Shown piece after piece: positions 1 to 10,632 of a DNA stretch of 64,000 bases. The notes below the pieces were generated by a model, which worked only from the letters and a program-made list of their open reading frames with translations, was not told the DNA's origin and did not search any database. The translations under genes and the position numbers were made by a program. The DNA is from Echria macrotheca (taxonomy: Eukaryota > Ascomycota > Sordariomycetes > Sordariales > Schizotheciaceae): assembly GCA_030411725.1 (NCBI GenBank), contig MU839833.1, forward strand, positions 1,488,001-1,552,000. Direction: 5' to 3'. The stretch's first letter is position 1; each line of letters opens with the position of its first letter.

Positions 1-1674
1 TCGGAGTTCCGTAGCCCCTGAATCATGGACTCAAACTTGTCGGCCAGGCCCATCATTTTGACGCTCTTCATGGCTCCGAGGACGTGACTGGTAAAGTTGA
101 TTCTCCCTTCGATTGACTCAAACCACACCTTTTGGCGCGACGTCATGTAGCCCGCAGTCTTGAGCGATAAAGCAGTCACAACTGGTCGTGTCAGTAATGC
201 TACATGTATGCAATCACAAACATGGCTAGACTCACTAAAGACGAGAATGACGGGCGCGACGCACACGGCTCCCAGTTGTCGCTCCAGCAGCCAAACCGCA
301 ATACCCAGCTGGATCGTGTTGGGAATGACCTCCAGGACCATCAGGTGCCAACTCTCACAGATCCGCTCCACGTCCGTCCCAATCAGCGTCATGACCGGGG
401 AGTCACCGGTGCCGCTGGACGGACTTTGCAGAGACTTTTGATAGATGAGCGAAATAAGCCCGCCTCGGATGATAGTCATGTAGCGGAATCCAAGGTGCTG
501 ATAGAAGCCCGTGGCGACGGTATTTCCGATATAGACAATGGCCACAGCGCCAACCAGGCCATACCCCTTGTTACGGACGACCTGACTGTCTGGCTCGGCG
601 AGCGTCTCGATGACTCGCTGAATAAGGAATGGCTGCGAAAGCTGCAGAGCGACGACGGCGAAGCGAGGGAACATCATCTTGACCACCTCATAACGCCAGG
701 CCCAGAGGGTGGCTACGGCCAGGCCTTTTTGATGCCACCGCCCTGGATTCTGTCAGTTACCGTACCGCAGACCAATACTCGAGTACTCACTGTCTGACCA
801 AACGGAATCGAGTTCTGAGGCAAGCTTCTTGGAGGCAAGCTTCTCGTTGATCGTAGACAGATCGCCAACAGACAACACGCGCCTGAACCCCTCCGAGAGC
901 AAAGGGGTAAGCCACCAAAACACGCCCCGGCTGAGAATGCCGCTCGTGCTCTCGCGGGAGAGAAACCGGTACGACTCGACCAGAATCCCTCGCTTATCCA
1001 CAGCCTCCAGGCCCAGCATGACCAGCTTGACAGCGAGCGAGGCAGAAATCACGCCGGCGACGGGATCGTTCGCGCCCAGCAACCAGTACGTCCTCGCACG
1101 AGCCATGTCGAACAGCAGCGTGATCAAAAGATACGACGTGATGAAGAACGACGGCCTCGGGCTCTTGCGGTGTTCGAGAGGCGACATGACCGCCAGGCCG
1201 AGGGCCACACATAGCCCCAGCACCGACGAGGCGACCGAGACATTGGTGGTATAAAAAGACCGCGTCGACCACAGAACCAGCAGTGCCAGCTGCAGGGCGG
1301 CGTATACACAGATGGTAACCTAATAAAGCTCCGTCAGGGGGTGTTATTTCCGCTGAAAATCTCAGATACAGACAGGCACGAACCATTTTGGCAGCCCATA
1401 GCAGCGACCATCTCACCGCCACCGCGCCTTTGAAAGTCCGGGCTGTCTGCAGCGGAGCCACGAGGAGAAAACATGCCGAGGGCAGGATCGAGAGGACGCT
1501 CTCTTCAAATAGCACTGTAAAAAGGAGTAACGAAAGTTGTTAGGCTCGCGCTGAAGACTGGATATCTCACTGAAACACTTCACCTGTAAAATCAAAACCC
1601 CCGCGACAGGCTGGGCCCTGGACCGCCGGCCCGAAGGACCCATCATTGCAGACCAGCGAGCTGTTCGTGTTCAT
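1..1674 (-). CDS. ABC-C (MRP-type) transporter, N-terminal part, cut by the window edge
   Basis: Five exons read on the minus strand: 1674-1584, 1514-1384, 1319-791, 742-236 and 181 to the edge; introns are 48-69 bp and the joined frame stays open for about 479 residues. The start is the ATG at 1674, giving MNTNSSLVCNDGSFGP and then a CRGGFDFT stretch typical of fungal ABC-C exporters. After it come an N-terminal hydrophobic domain (ALQLALLVLW, then SFFITSYLLITLL), the linker GVFWWLTPLLSEGFRR, and the first half of transmembrane domain 1 (MMFPRF, QPFLIQRVIETL, SPVMTLIGTDVERI, GAMKSVKMMGL). Both nucleotide-binding domains lie outside the window. The family moves drugs, conjugates or metabolites out of the cytosol using ATP; the substrate here is unknown. 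The donor at 1383 (GTTCGT) is the least certain junction. It faces the same way as the MFS exporter upstream. Confidence 0.88.
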
Positions 1675-2008
1675 GGCTAAGCGGCCCTGGAGTTGCACAT
1701 TTGGCAACAGCGGTTTGCGAAAGAAAGCAGGAAAATACTGTCGAGTTGATGCCTGAAGGATTAATAAAACCCTGATAGAAAGCCGATTCTCGGCCTGATT
1801 ACTCCCGTGCATGCAGTTGATACGTCGTCATGCCTTGCGCGGTGTGCCTTGGCGGCCAACCGGGATAGGAAGGTAACAAAAGCCGGTTCATTAGTGATCT
1901 CCCAATTCGCTTTGGTCAACGCTTCCGCTTGCTTCTTTCTCATTGGCCATTGGGTACGAGACGCGTATCATTCACCCCTTGGGAACAACCTACGAGTAGG
2001 CAGTTTCC
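1675..2008. other. Intergenic, transporter pair
   Basis: 334 bp between the start of the ABC transporter and the stop of the MFS gene, both on the minus strand. It must hold the ABC promoter and the MFS 3' end. No small gene or clear motif was seen. Confidence 0.6.
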
Positions 2009-3719
2009 CTATTTTTGCCCTATGATGCCAGACCCTCGGAAGACAAACAGAACCACGCCCAGCGCACTGATGCCGAGTGCAAAGTTCAACCACTCAGCAG
2101 CTCGCAACCCTAGAAGGGACGCCTCCTCCCACTGTTCCACGCGTCCTACCTGCTGGACGCTGACTCCTCTTTCCCTTGACATAACGGCCGTCTGAATCGC
2201 TGTGGCAATGGCTAACGCAATAGCCCTTCCTATCTGTCCCATGGCGTTGACGAGCGCCGCGCCGAGAGCCTGGTCCTCCTGTGGCAGCGCGCTGCTGGTG
2301 AACAAAATCAGACACGGCCAGGCAATGTCGGCACCAAGCACCGACAGCACCATGGCGGGGAATCCATATGCCCAGTATATCGTGTCGGATGGGATCGGGA
2401 GGGCGAAAAGGAGACACGCGATCGACACGCACAAGTTGCCGAATGCCAGCATTCGGTATGCCGGGAGGACAGCCAGCAGTTGTGACACGATTGCGGCTGT
2501 TATGAGTCCCACGACACCGGTGGGAATGAAGCGCAGGGTTGTCTGCAGCGCGGAAAGTCCCTGATAGTCCTGGTAAAAGTAGGTGGCGTAGACGAGAAAG
2601 CCGTTGAAGCTGCTGAAGAACAAACCCATCGTCATCATGGCGGCGCTGAACTGCTTGCTGTGGAATATCGAGACCTTCATGATGGGCGCGCGTGTGCCCT
2701 GATTCTCGAGCCTTCGTTGCCACAGCACGAACAACACCACCAGCGCAACAGCGATGACGATCAACACCGGTATCCATGGTGTCGACCAACCGACGACGTT
2801 GCCCTCTGTCAGGGCAAACATCAGAGCCAGCAGACCGGCCGTGATAAAGAAGGCACCCAGCCAGTCAACGGAAGCTTTGAGGTTGGCACCTTCTTCATGG
2901 AGTGTGGTCTTCGGTGGAGGGATGAAAAAGATGCCGGCAGCCGTGATGACGGCGGCGATGATAGCGATGACGCCAAAAACCCACTTCCACGACGCAAAAC
3001 TGGCCACGAGACCGGCAATGAGGTTTCCCAAGATGGCTCCCAACGGAGCACCTGCCGCGTAGCACGAAATGGCATAATTCTTGGCCTTCCCCGGTGGAAA
3101 TGTCGAGGCAATGATGCCGATGGCCGTCGGGACGTTAGCCGCGGCGCCCTATAGCTGTCAGCATGACTCTTACGGAGTCACGTATGATCCTTACCAGGCC
3201 CTGCAATCCCCTAAACAGGTCAAACGCGATCTCATTGGGCAAGAAGGGGTTGACTGCTGTCGTGACGGCAACCCAAGCGGATCCGAGCAAGAATATCTTT
3301 CGGCGGCCGTAGATATCTGCGATCCTCCCCCAGAGCAGCAAGAAACAGCCAAATGCAAGGTTGTACGCCGAGACAACCCACTGCACCCTGGCTTCTGGGA
3401 TCCCAATCTCCCTTCCGACTGTCGGCAGGATGATGACGACGGCCTGGGCCGACATGGTCTAATCGGGTCTTTAGCGTCCAGTCGAATCCCGACCATGGAT
3501 CTCAGGACATACATTAAGAAACGCGGCACCCGCCACGGTAAGCACGAGCGCGATGCACCGCGCCTTGGAAAAGGGCAGTCTGGGCGGCTGGTCCTCGACG
3601 ACATTGCTCACGATGGCCGAGTCGCTGTCCGAAGTCGGCGAGGGGATGTCGGTGGCGAGTTTCTTCTCTTGGCTTGAGAGGTCGTCTGTCCTTTCGGCCA
3701 CGCTGGGCCCAGAAGCCAT
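2009..3719 (-). CDS. MFS exporter, DHA2 (14-helix) drug:H+ antiporter type
   Basis: Three exons on the minus strand: 3719-3513, 3458-3195 and 3148-2009, giving 536 residues. The introns (54 and 46 bp) have donors GTATGT and GTAAGG. The first 50 residues are polar, Ser/Asp-rich and presumably cytosolic; many hydrophobic helices follow. The second exon carries the DHA2-like VQWVVSAYNLAFG stretch and the loop 2-3 signature GRIADIYGRRKI at about residues 113-124. The protein ends in a short basic tail (FRGSGIIGQK). Proteins of this type, such as yeast Atr1, export small toxic compounds by proton antiport at the plasma membrane. The substrate cannot be read from sequence. The ATG at 3719 is the first in frame. 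Its neighbour is an ABC exporter, but no biosynthetic genes lie beside them. Confidence 0.9.
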
Positions 3720-5107
3720 GATAGGATTTTACAGCAATAACAGAAATACCAAAAACAAATATGGGTTGGAAGTTTGAAAAGCTGGAAGGAACTCTCGACA
3801 ATTTCGCCATCTCGGCTGGGGTGAACACCTTCCGAGGACCCCACCATGTCTACCACTTCTAGGAAAAGCGCATGGCAGGAAGCCGCTAGCAGGATCCGAC
3901 GCTATCTCCGATGCAAGTGGACCAGTAGCACGGCATTCTTGATGCGGACATATCTCTATCGAGACAGTCACGAGCGTCCCCACCTTTTCTGGTTTTCGGG
4001 ATTACGTTTTCCATTGGTACCTTAGCTACTATAGAACTCTGCGACAAAAGCCGAACAAATGTGTTTTCTGACATGGAATCTCAATGAACGACCCTGGGTT
4101 TTTCAATGAGCGAGTCTTTGATCTATTATGTCTTGGTGTGATTTTCTGAGTGTGGTTTTCTTGTCTTCCGAATCTTTCACCACCAGCGTTTCCTCTGGTT
4201 ATTTGCCGGTTATTATTTTCTTGGCTTTATGGGTATTGTTCTCTCGGTCGACATCCCCGGGACTCAAGGAATTGCCGCTCTGTCCTCCTCGGTGCAGTTC
4301 GTCAGTCAACCCCTGGCCCGTCTTCTTGTCACTTGACGCATCATATAAGATTAGATTCATGCCTTGAATGTCGGGCCAAAAATCAATCTTCACTTTAGGT
4401 ACCATTCAATGAATGCGGGCAAGAGTCGTTGACAGACTCAGTCTGCCTCACTGACCAGGATGTGTCTTGCTTCCTATCCACTGAGCAAATCCAGACTACC
4501 AGTACCTTATTCACAGCAATGATGCACTGTGATGGCTGTTTCATTCATCTACAAACAGCTCGCTCTCTGATTGAAGAGATGGCAAAATGTTAAAACGCGT
4601 CTCTTGTTTACCAACAAGGAGTAGTGGGTGGAGAAGTCTCAACACGGAGAACAAAGCCACGGACAATAGGGCTTCAGGTTTGATGCCTGCCCATCTGCCC
4701 CATTCTCTCTCTTTCGGGACGGCTCTGTTTTGGAAATATAACATTCTTGATGGGGGTAGAAATTCTCACGAGCCTACCAGCAACCATACCAAGAGCCTGG
4801 GTGCCACATCTTCGAGGGTCGAATGAAGATGTGGACATGTCCTGACATCGGACGGAAAATAAGACGGATTTTTGTACACAAACAAACCCAGCCTGGTCCT
4901 GAGGCCAGAATGATGCTGATGGTGGGCTATAAATTGTCATCTTTCTTCCGCGAACTCAGTCTTCTCTCCCTCTCCCTTCCTCATCCCAGCTAACACCATC
5001 TACCTTGAACTTCATTTTTCACCTCCATCCCGATCATATCCCCCTCCATTCTGTCTGCATCCAACCTTTCGACAACCCTCGCTCCTTGCGTCGTCTCGCC
5101 GAACGTC
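3720..5107. other. Intergenic, divergent promoter region
   Basis: 1.4 kb between the divergently transcribed MFS and RRM-like genes. No credible gene was found: open frames are short and lack family features. The last 170 bp before the RRM gene is a pyrimidine-rich leader (CTCTCCCTCTCCC and similar runs), common in fungal core promoters. Confidence 0.6.
4928..4934 (+). promoter_or_regulatory. TATA-like element
   Basis: TATAAAT lies 180 bp before the ATG of the RRM-like gene and is followed by a CT-rich tract, the usual arrangement around a fungal transcription start. Inferred from spacing only. Confidence 0.35.
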
Positions 5108-7184
5108 ATGGCAGACAACAACCCTTCCTCCCGACCACAGGTGGCAAACGGTGGTCCTATCGGTGACGCCAGAAACCAGGACCGTCAGCCGAGTATGGGC
5201 TCGTCATCGCCGGCCCACTCAGACACAACCGCGGCCACCGCGCACACTCGGGCGAGTTCCTTGGCCCAACAGTCTACCAATGGTTCCCAGTCGACAGTCA
5301 GTGAGGATAGCCAGGGAAAACCCAACAAGGTGCGTAGTATCGGTCCAACGACTACCAAACCATGCAACTGACTTCGTATCAAGGATGCTTCAGAAGACAC
5401 CACTCTCAGAGGAGTCTCCATTCTTCCGGAGGATAACTCGTCCTCTTCCAATACCGACACGACGAATTCCAACAAGGGAAAAGAGCCGGAGCGGTCGTCA
5501 AACATATCCTCCACCAACCTCGACCACATTCACGGACAGCAGTCGTCGACCTTCCCATCCGAACGCGGGCCTAGCACTTACAACATGCCTCGAAACCCGT
5601 TCGGCACCTATCCCTCCGGACAAGCTCGCACTTTCTCGACGGGCTTCCGAGATCCTCAACCACTGTTTCCTGGCTCTCGCCGTATTCCCCTTCTTCCCCT
5701 GTACCCTCGCAATATCTCTCCATCTGCCTTTGACTTGGCCGTTCATAATACCTGTACCTCGCGTCCGTTCGGCACCGAGAACCCCAGTGCATGCGCGAAC
5801 GGCGAGACATCCGGAGGCGCTCATCTCGGAGCCCAGCTTCTGAAAGGAGCAGCAGCACTGGCGATACCCGGCCTGGCGACACCATCTCGCCGGCCGCCGC
5901 TCACCACAGAGGTTATCTGTCCCCAACCCCCGTTTTCGTCGCAACATCTCAACCCCATCGGCCCCGGCGGCGAGACCTCCACCCCCGGCTCCTCCTCTGC
6001 TGCGTCCATACGCCCGGTCCCCGCCCCGAACTCCCCGGCGACAGCTCCGCCCTACCATCGGGACCGGGAGCAGGAGCAGGATCAGGACCAGAGCCAGCCC
6101 CCCTCTCTCATATCCGACACACCCACCTGGACATCCACAAACTCTCTTCCCAGCAACCCCTTTATATCCTACAACCACCCAGCACCCGGCCCCGGCCCGC
6201 GAACGACAAGCAGCAGCACCCGCAGCCATAGCAGCAACATCTTCCGCCCCATGGGCGACACCCTCTTCCCCAGCAGCCCCGACAGCTACACGCTAATCTG
6301 CAACGGCTTCTCGCCCAACTACCGCGGCAACCCGTTCCTCTCACGAAACCAATCCGCCCCCATCCCCCCGGAGAAAAACTGCTCCCTTTTTATTACAGGC
6401 CTCGCGCCCGACCTAACAACCCACGCGCTGCTCGCCAGCATCCGCGGCGCGGGCCGCATCTACGCGACGCACATCAACGGCCCCGAGCCCGACCGGGGCC
6501 ACGACACGTGCGCGGCCAAGGTGGTCTTCTTCGAGCGCGCCGCCGCCGAGCGCTTCTACGAGCGCCACCGGCTTACGGGATTTGTTGTGGTTCCGGAGGC
6601 GGGGACGCGGCCGGGCTATGTGGGGCGGGTGGTCTGGAACCGGATCCGCTCGGCCGAGACGGATGCGGGGGGGCGCAAGAGTCGTGTCCTGCTCATCAGC
6701 GGGCCGCCTGCTTTTGTGAATCGGGAGGCGTTGACGCTGTATTTTGCTAGTAAGATTCAGTTTCAGGTCGATGAGGTGCGGACGTTGAGGCATGCCGCTG
6801 CTGTTGCTGCTGCTAGGGGGGTTTCGGTTGTTGTTCCGTCGGTGTCCGGGGGTAGTGGTGGTAATACGATTGTGACTGAGGGGAGTGGTCAGCAGCACGG
6901 TCTGTTGCCGCTTGAGGATCGCGCGCTGGTTGAGTACCGGTTTGGGAGTTATCGGTGCCAGGCCGAGGCTGCGCGGATGGCGCTGTCGAGGGAGTTTAAG
7001 GAGTTGGGTGTTTATTGCGAGTTTGGTTGGTTTCCCTGCCCCTTTTTCATCTTCCTGGTGGCGTGCGACTAACATGGGTATAGGTCACGACCCGTGTGAT
7101 GGACCCGACGACTTTACTCCCTGCGACTTTTGGCAGCGAGCTTCCAAGTTCTACTCGAGCCCTCATGTCTTTCCTAACTTTTAG
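5108..7184 (+). CDS. RRM-like RNA-binding protein with long disordered N-terminus
   Basis: Exons 5108-5329, 5384-7025 and 7084-7184 give 654 residues; the last intron has a GACTAAC branch point. Residues 1 to about 400 are Ser/Pro/Thr/Asn-rich and look disordered. At about 407 a RRM-like fold begins: CSLFITGLAPDLT fits RNP2, and AAKVVFFERAAAERFYE fits the beta3-alpha2 part. A second weaker repeat may follow (RVLLISGPPAFVNREALTLYF ending in VEYRFGSYRCQAEAA). The C-terminus is CEFGHDPCDGPDDFTPCDFW plus a short tail. It is probably an RNA-binding protein of unknown role. The middle of exon 2 (about 5680-6200) is low complexity, and a second frame there also looks protein-like, so an extra intron pair is possible. 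The ends of the model are firmer than its centre. Confidence 0.7.
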
Positions 7185-8055
7185 TCTCGGCATATCCCCC
7201 CCAGGGATTACTTACTCGGGAGAATATTTCACCTGAACAAGTCGAGAGTCCGCTTCGTTCTACGATGATTCCCCACTCCGGAAGCCGCTAATGCTCCTGT
7301 CCAAGTCTGTTGCTTCCTTCATCCTCAATTTATCGACCAGTTGAAAACTAACCACCCTTTCCCTCTCAGGAATGGAGACTCGTTATCCAACAGGTACCCA
7401 TCGAGATAGACGGAATGAAATTGGCAACCATCAACAAACATCAGCGCCGGAGCAAGCGAACACTTTTTTTCCTTCTTTTTTCTTATGTGGCATTTCTCTC
7501 TTCGTTTTTGCAGTTCTCGTGGTATTATCCCGTCATCCTCGCCGTTGCACTCGCTGTTGCGCAGTGGCCGCTTTCGACCGACCTCCCTTCCCGTCGTGCT
7601 CAGCACCACCAAATACATCAGAGACGTCCCTCGGGGTGCCTTTGGATGGGGTAGCAGTAGGGTAGATGCTGAGGTCGAGTCTCGGCGATAGGTTGTCTGG
7701 TCTGGGATCTAGAGATCTGACCGGCAGATCCTCGGATATCTGAGGGGCATCATATCTTTTCCTTTCCTTCTCCTACCAATGTCCACTGAGCTCTTTGGTC
7801 ATGTTGGCCGTTCGGTTGCGGGCCGGAGCTTGGGTGTCTTATTCCTGGGGAATCTGGAACTATGGGACACCCCCTTTTGGTCATCGTACGGGCACATTAT
7901 GGAGCGGTTCATGTACCCAGGTAGATTAGTTCATGCATTTTCCGGCGCTGGGAATGGCTCTGGTATCTGGCCGTGAGGGTGTCGTATTGCTCACTCGTGC
8001 CTGACATAACCCCAAATTGCCGCGAGATTCACTGTCCAAACAGCCCCCAAGAATG
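7185..8055. other. Intergenic, convergent 3' ends
   Basis: 871 bp between the convergent 3' ends of the RRM-like and HET genes. It contains T-rich and CT-rich stretches suited to 3' untranslated regions. Short open frames here have no recognisable features. Confidence 0.6.
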
Positions 8056-10632
8056 CTAAGCCAGAACAACCTGCGCCTTCTCACCACAGTTAGCCTCCCA
8101 GACAGTCTTAGCAACCCGTCCCGCCCCCTTCCGATAAGCCAACCCGTCTCTCCTCTCAATCCAGAGCACATTATAAAACTCATACGTAGACCCCTTCTCA
8201 AAGCTCCTGTAGAACATTGCCTCCGCTGTACGAAACCATGCCTCCCTGATCACTCTGTTGCGTTCCTGGTGTTGCTCGAACCACTTGAAAAAATCCGGTG
8301 TTGCCGGACGCGGTCCAGAGCTGGACACTTTTTCATCCTCCTGACCCCCTTTCTTCGGCTCGTCATTCACGTCATCACTTTCCCCCTCCGGATCCTGCTC
8401 AGCCTCCTCGTCGCCTGTCTTTTTCACCTCTTCATCGTCTCCCTTGTCACTGTGACCTTGTGTTTCTTCGCCGCCCTCCTCGTCACTATCCATGGTCTGT
8501 TCCTCCTCCTTCCCGCTCTCATTCTTCGTCTTCCCCTTGTCGTTCGCCTTCTTCCACGCCTCATAACCATGCTCCGTATCCTCCTGACAAAGTACCTCCC
8601 CGGTAACCGCTCGCCTCTCGAAATACACAGCCTTTCCCATCCCCTCATACGCCGAATACCCATGACCCAATATGCGCTCCTCGCGCTGGGCAAATACATG
8701 GTCACATTCCGCAAACCCAGTCGAAACGGCAATAAGCTCCAAAGGCTCTTCCAGGTTGATATCCCCGTCGCCCATCAAACGCACCGCGCCGGCAAAGTTT
8801 CCTTGGGCATCGACAAGAGACACAACCCGGCAGATGTCGTCGATGGGGCTGCCCTTGGGCGTCAGCGGGAGGTCGAACACGGAGGTCTTTACGACAGCGC
8901 AGAACTCTAAGAGGCCCGAGTACCACTTCGGTGTGTAGAGCGCGCCAATCCCAAAATTCGCCGAGGTCGTGACGCAGGCTAGACGTGGTGCGAGGTTCCG
9001 AATCTGGGCGTCGGTTGTAGCGGGCGTCTCGCCGGTGGGAAACGGGAACTTGAAGCGTCGTCGTGCTGGGTCCAGACTGTGAGAGAAGCTCTTCTCCGGT
9101 TCGGGATGCCCAGACTGGAAGGAACTGCACACGCTGGAGTCGTCCGCTTTATCCTTGGAGGCTATCTCGATGCTTGGAACCCACCCATCTCTCAGAGAAT
9201 CGACGTCGGGGTTAAATCTTTTGCACTCATCAAGGGCTGCCGGCTCCGTGATCTCCTCCTCAGATCCATCATCGGAGCTAACAGACCACTGCACCAAGTT
9301 TCGGATGCAATAAGTGTTGGCATGCGACCCCTCGTACCCTTCCAACCCGGGAACCAAACTGGTCGGGTCGACGGGACACTTCCATCCGCACCACGACCAC
9401 GACGGAAGCTGACCGTTGTCTTCCTGGCCCCGCCGTTCCGCCTTGGTCACGGGCTGCCACAGAAGGGCAGCATCGAAAAACAGGTTCGGAAGACCGCCGA
9501 CCAGACCGCCGGGATAGCTGCGGCAGAAATGCTGCAGCACACCAGCCATGGCCCGGAGCCCGTCTCCCGTGTACGTCAGGTCGCGGTTATTGTACAGACA
9601 CACCAGCTCGAGGTAGAGCGGGAAGTCCGGGATGACCGTACTGGACACGCGGGTGGCCATGTCCGAAAAGTTGCCGACACTCGACGTCGTCAAGGCCTCC
9701 GACTCGGGCGTCAGGTGCTTCGCATCCCAGACGGAGCTCTGACAGTCCCAGAATAGACTATTCTCGAGAAACACCACGCAGCGGCGCGAGAGTATCTGCT
9801 CCTGAAAGGTCCAGCCGCGGCGGGCCCAGTCCGACGCGAGAAGCTTGGTATAGTGGCTCTTGACAACATCCTTGGGGTCGACGTCTGCAGGTTCCGATCG
9901 CGCCCAAGGCGGGAGATCGGGTCGAGTCTCGGTCCACTCCCGCCGGCAGCGGTTCGAGTGTAGCACCCTTGGTCTCGCGAGCGGCGTGGGCTGGCCGCCG
10001 GAGGTTTCATGATCAGACTCGCTTTCATCCTCGTCCTGCCGATTGGTGCGATTTCCCTCCCAGCATCTGCATCTGAATAGTTTATCGGGACTGCCGGCCG
10101 CAATGACGGTGAGGTAGGCGCCGGCGTAGATGCTGTCCATCACGTGGACGTCGGAGTCGCCCGCATCGGTGCGGTCCTGGACGACACAGAGACGGTCGAT
10201 CCAGAGATATCTCTCGCCCACTGATTGCACAAAGTCCATGGCTTCGAGGAGGATAAGAGGGAGGGCATTGTCCGGGAGGAGGTCAAGGAACCCGGGTGTC
10301 TGGACGTCGGCAAGGTTCTCGCTCATGAGGAAGAAGCTGCCGTGGGCGCCCCAGCGGTAACTCAGCGCGACGTACCGGGAGCATTGGCTGCCGGGAATGA
10401 TGCACGCCTCTTTTGTGTCGATGACCCATTGCGGACCGTCTGAGCTAGAATCGCCGGCCGAAAAGCAACCATGTCGTTGATCACATGTGGCTATCCATGC
10501 CCGGATTGTTTCTTCCATTGTTGGCCCCTGATCTCCCTCATCGGAGCTCTGAGCGGCGACATGGTCGGAATCCAAATCCGACGACGATGCATTGGACTCG
10601 CTCTCCGAGGATGTGCTTGGACATGGGCTCAT
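8056..10632 (-). CDS. HET-domain (heterokaryon incompatibility) protein
   Basis: A single 858-residue frame without introns, starting at the ATG at 10632. The three HET blocks are clear: YVALSYRWG at 87-95, YLWIDRLCVVQD at about 142-153 with MDSIYAGAYLTVIA at 165-178, and RRGWTFQEQILSRR further on. A long family-specific region follows. Between about residues 700 and 780 there is an acidic, Lys/Glu/Asp-rich low-complexity stretch, then a conserved-looking end (YNVLWIERRDGLAYRKGAGR). HET proteins control self/non-self recognition on hyphal fusion and can trigger cell death; many other family members have no known role. There is no NACHT/NB-ARC or repeat domain here, so it is the stand-alone type. 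The N-terminal 40 residues are Ser/Asp-rich. Confidence 0.9.
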   Translation of the reverse strand: MSPCPSTSSESESNASSSDLDSDHVAAQSSDEGDQGPTMEETIRAWIATCDQRHGCFSAGDSSSDGPQWVIDTKEACIIPGSQCSRYVALSYRWGAHGSFFLMSENLADVQTPGFLDLLPDNALPLILLEAMDFVQSVGERYLWIDRLCVVQDRTDAGDSDVHVMDSIYAGAYLTVIAAGSPDKLFRCRCWEGNRTNRQDEDESESDHETSGGQPTPLARPRVLHSNRCRREWTETRPDLPPWARSEPADVDPKDVVKSHYTKLLASDWARRGWTFQEQILSRRCVVFLENSLFWDCQSSVWDAKHLTPESEALTTSSVGNFSDMATRVSSTVIPDFPLYLELVCLYNNRDLTYTGDGLRAMAGVLQHFCRSYPGGLVGGLPNLFFDAALLWQPVTKAERRGQEDNGQLPSWSWCGWKCPVDPTSLVPGLEGYEGSHANTYCIRNLVQWSVSSDDGSEEEITEPAALDECKRFNPDVDSLRDGWVPSIEIASKDKADDSSVCSSFQSGHPEPEKSFSHSLDPARRRFKFPFPTGETPATTDAQIRNLAPRLACVTTSANFGIGALYTPKWYSGLLEFCAVVKTSVFDLPLTPKGSPIDDICRVVSLVDAQGNFAGAVRLMGDGDINLEEPLELIAVSTGFAECDHVFAQREERILGHGYSAYEGMGKAVYFERRAVTGEVLCQEDTEHGYEAWKKANDKGKTKNESGKEEEQTMDSDEEGGEETQGHSDKGDDEEVKKTGDEEAEQDPEGESDDVNDEPKKGGQEDEKVSSSGPRPATPDFFKWFEQHQERNRVIREAWFRTAEAMFYRSFEKGSTYEFYNVLWIERRDGLAYRKGAGRVAKTVWEANCGEKAQVVLA

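Noticed and set aside
1..3719. Secondary-metabolite cluster
   Set aside because: Two exporters alone, with no synthase, P450 or tailoring genes in the window.
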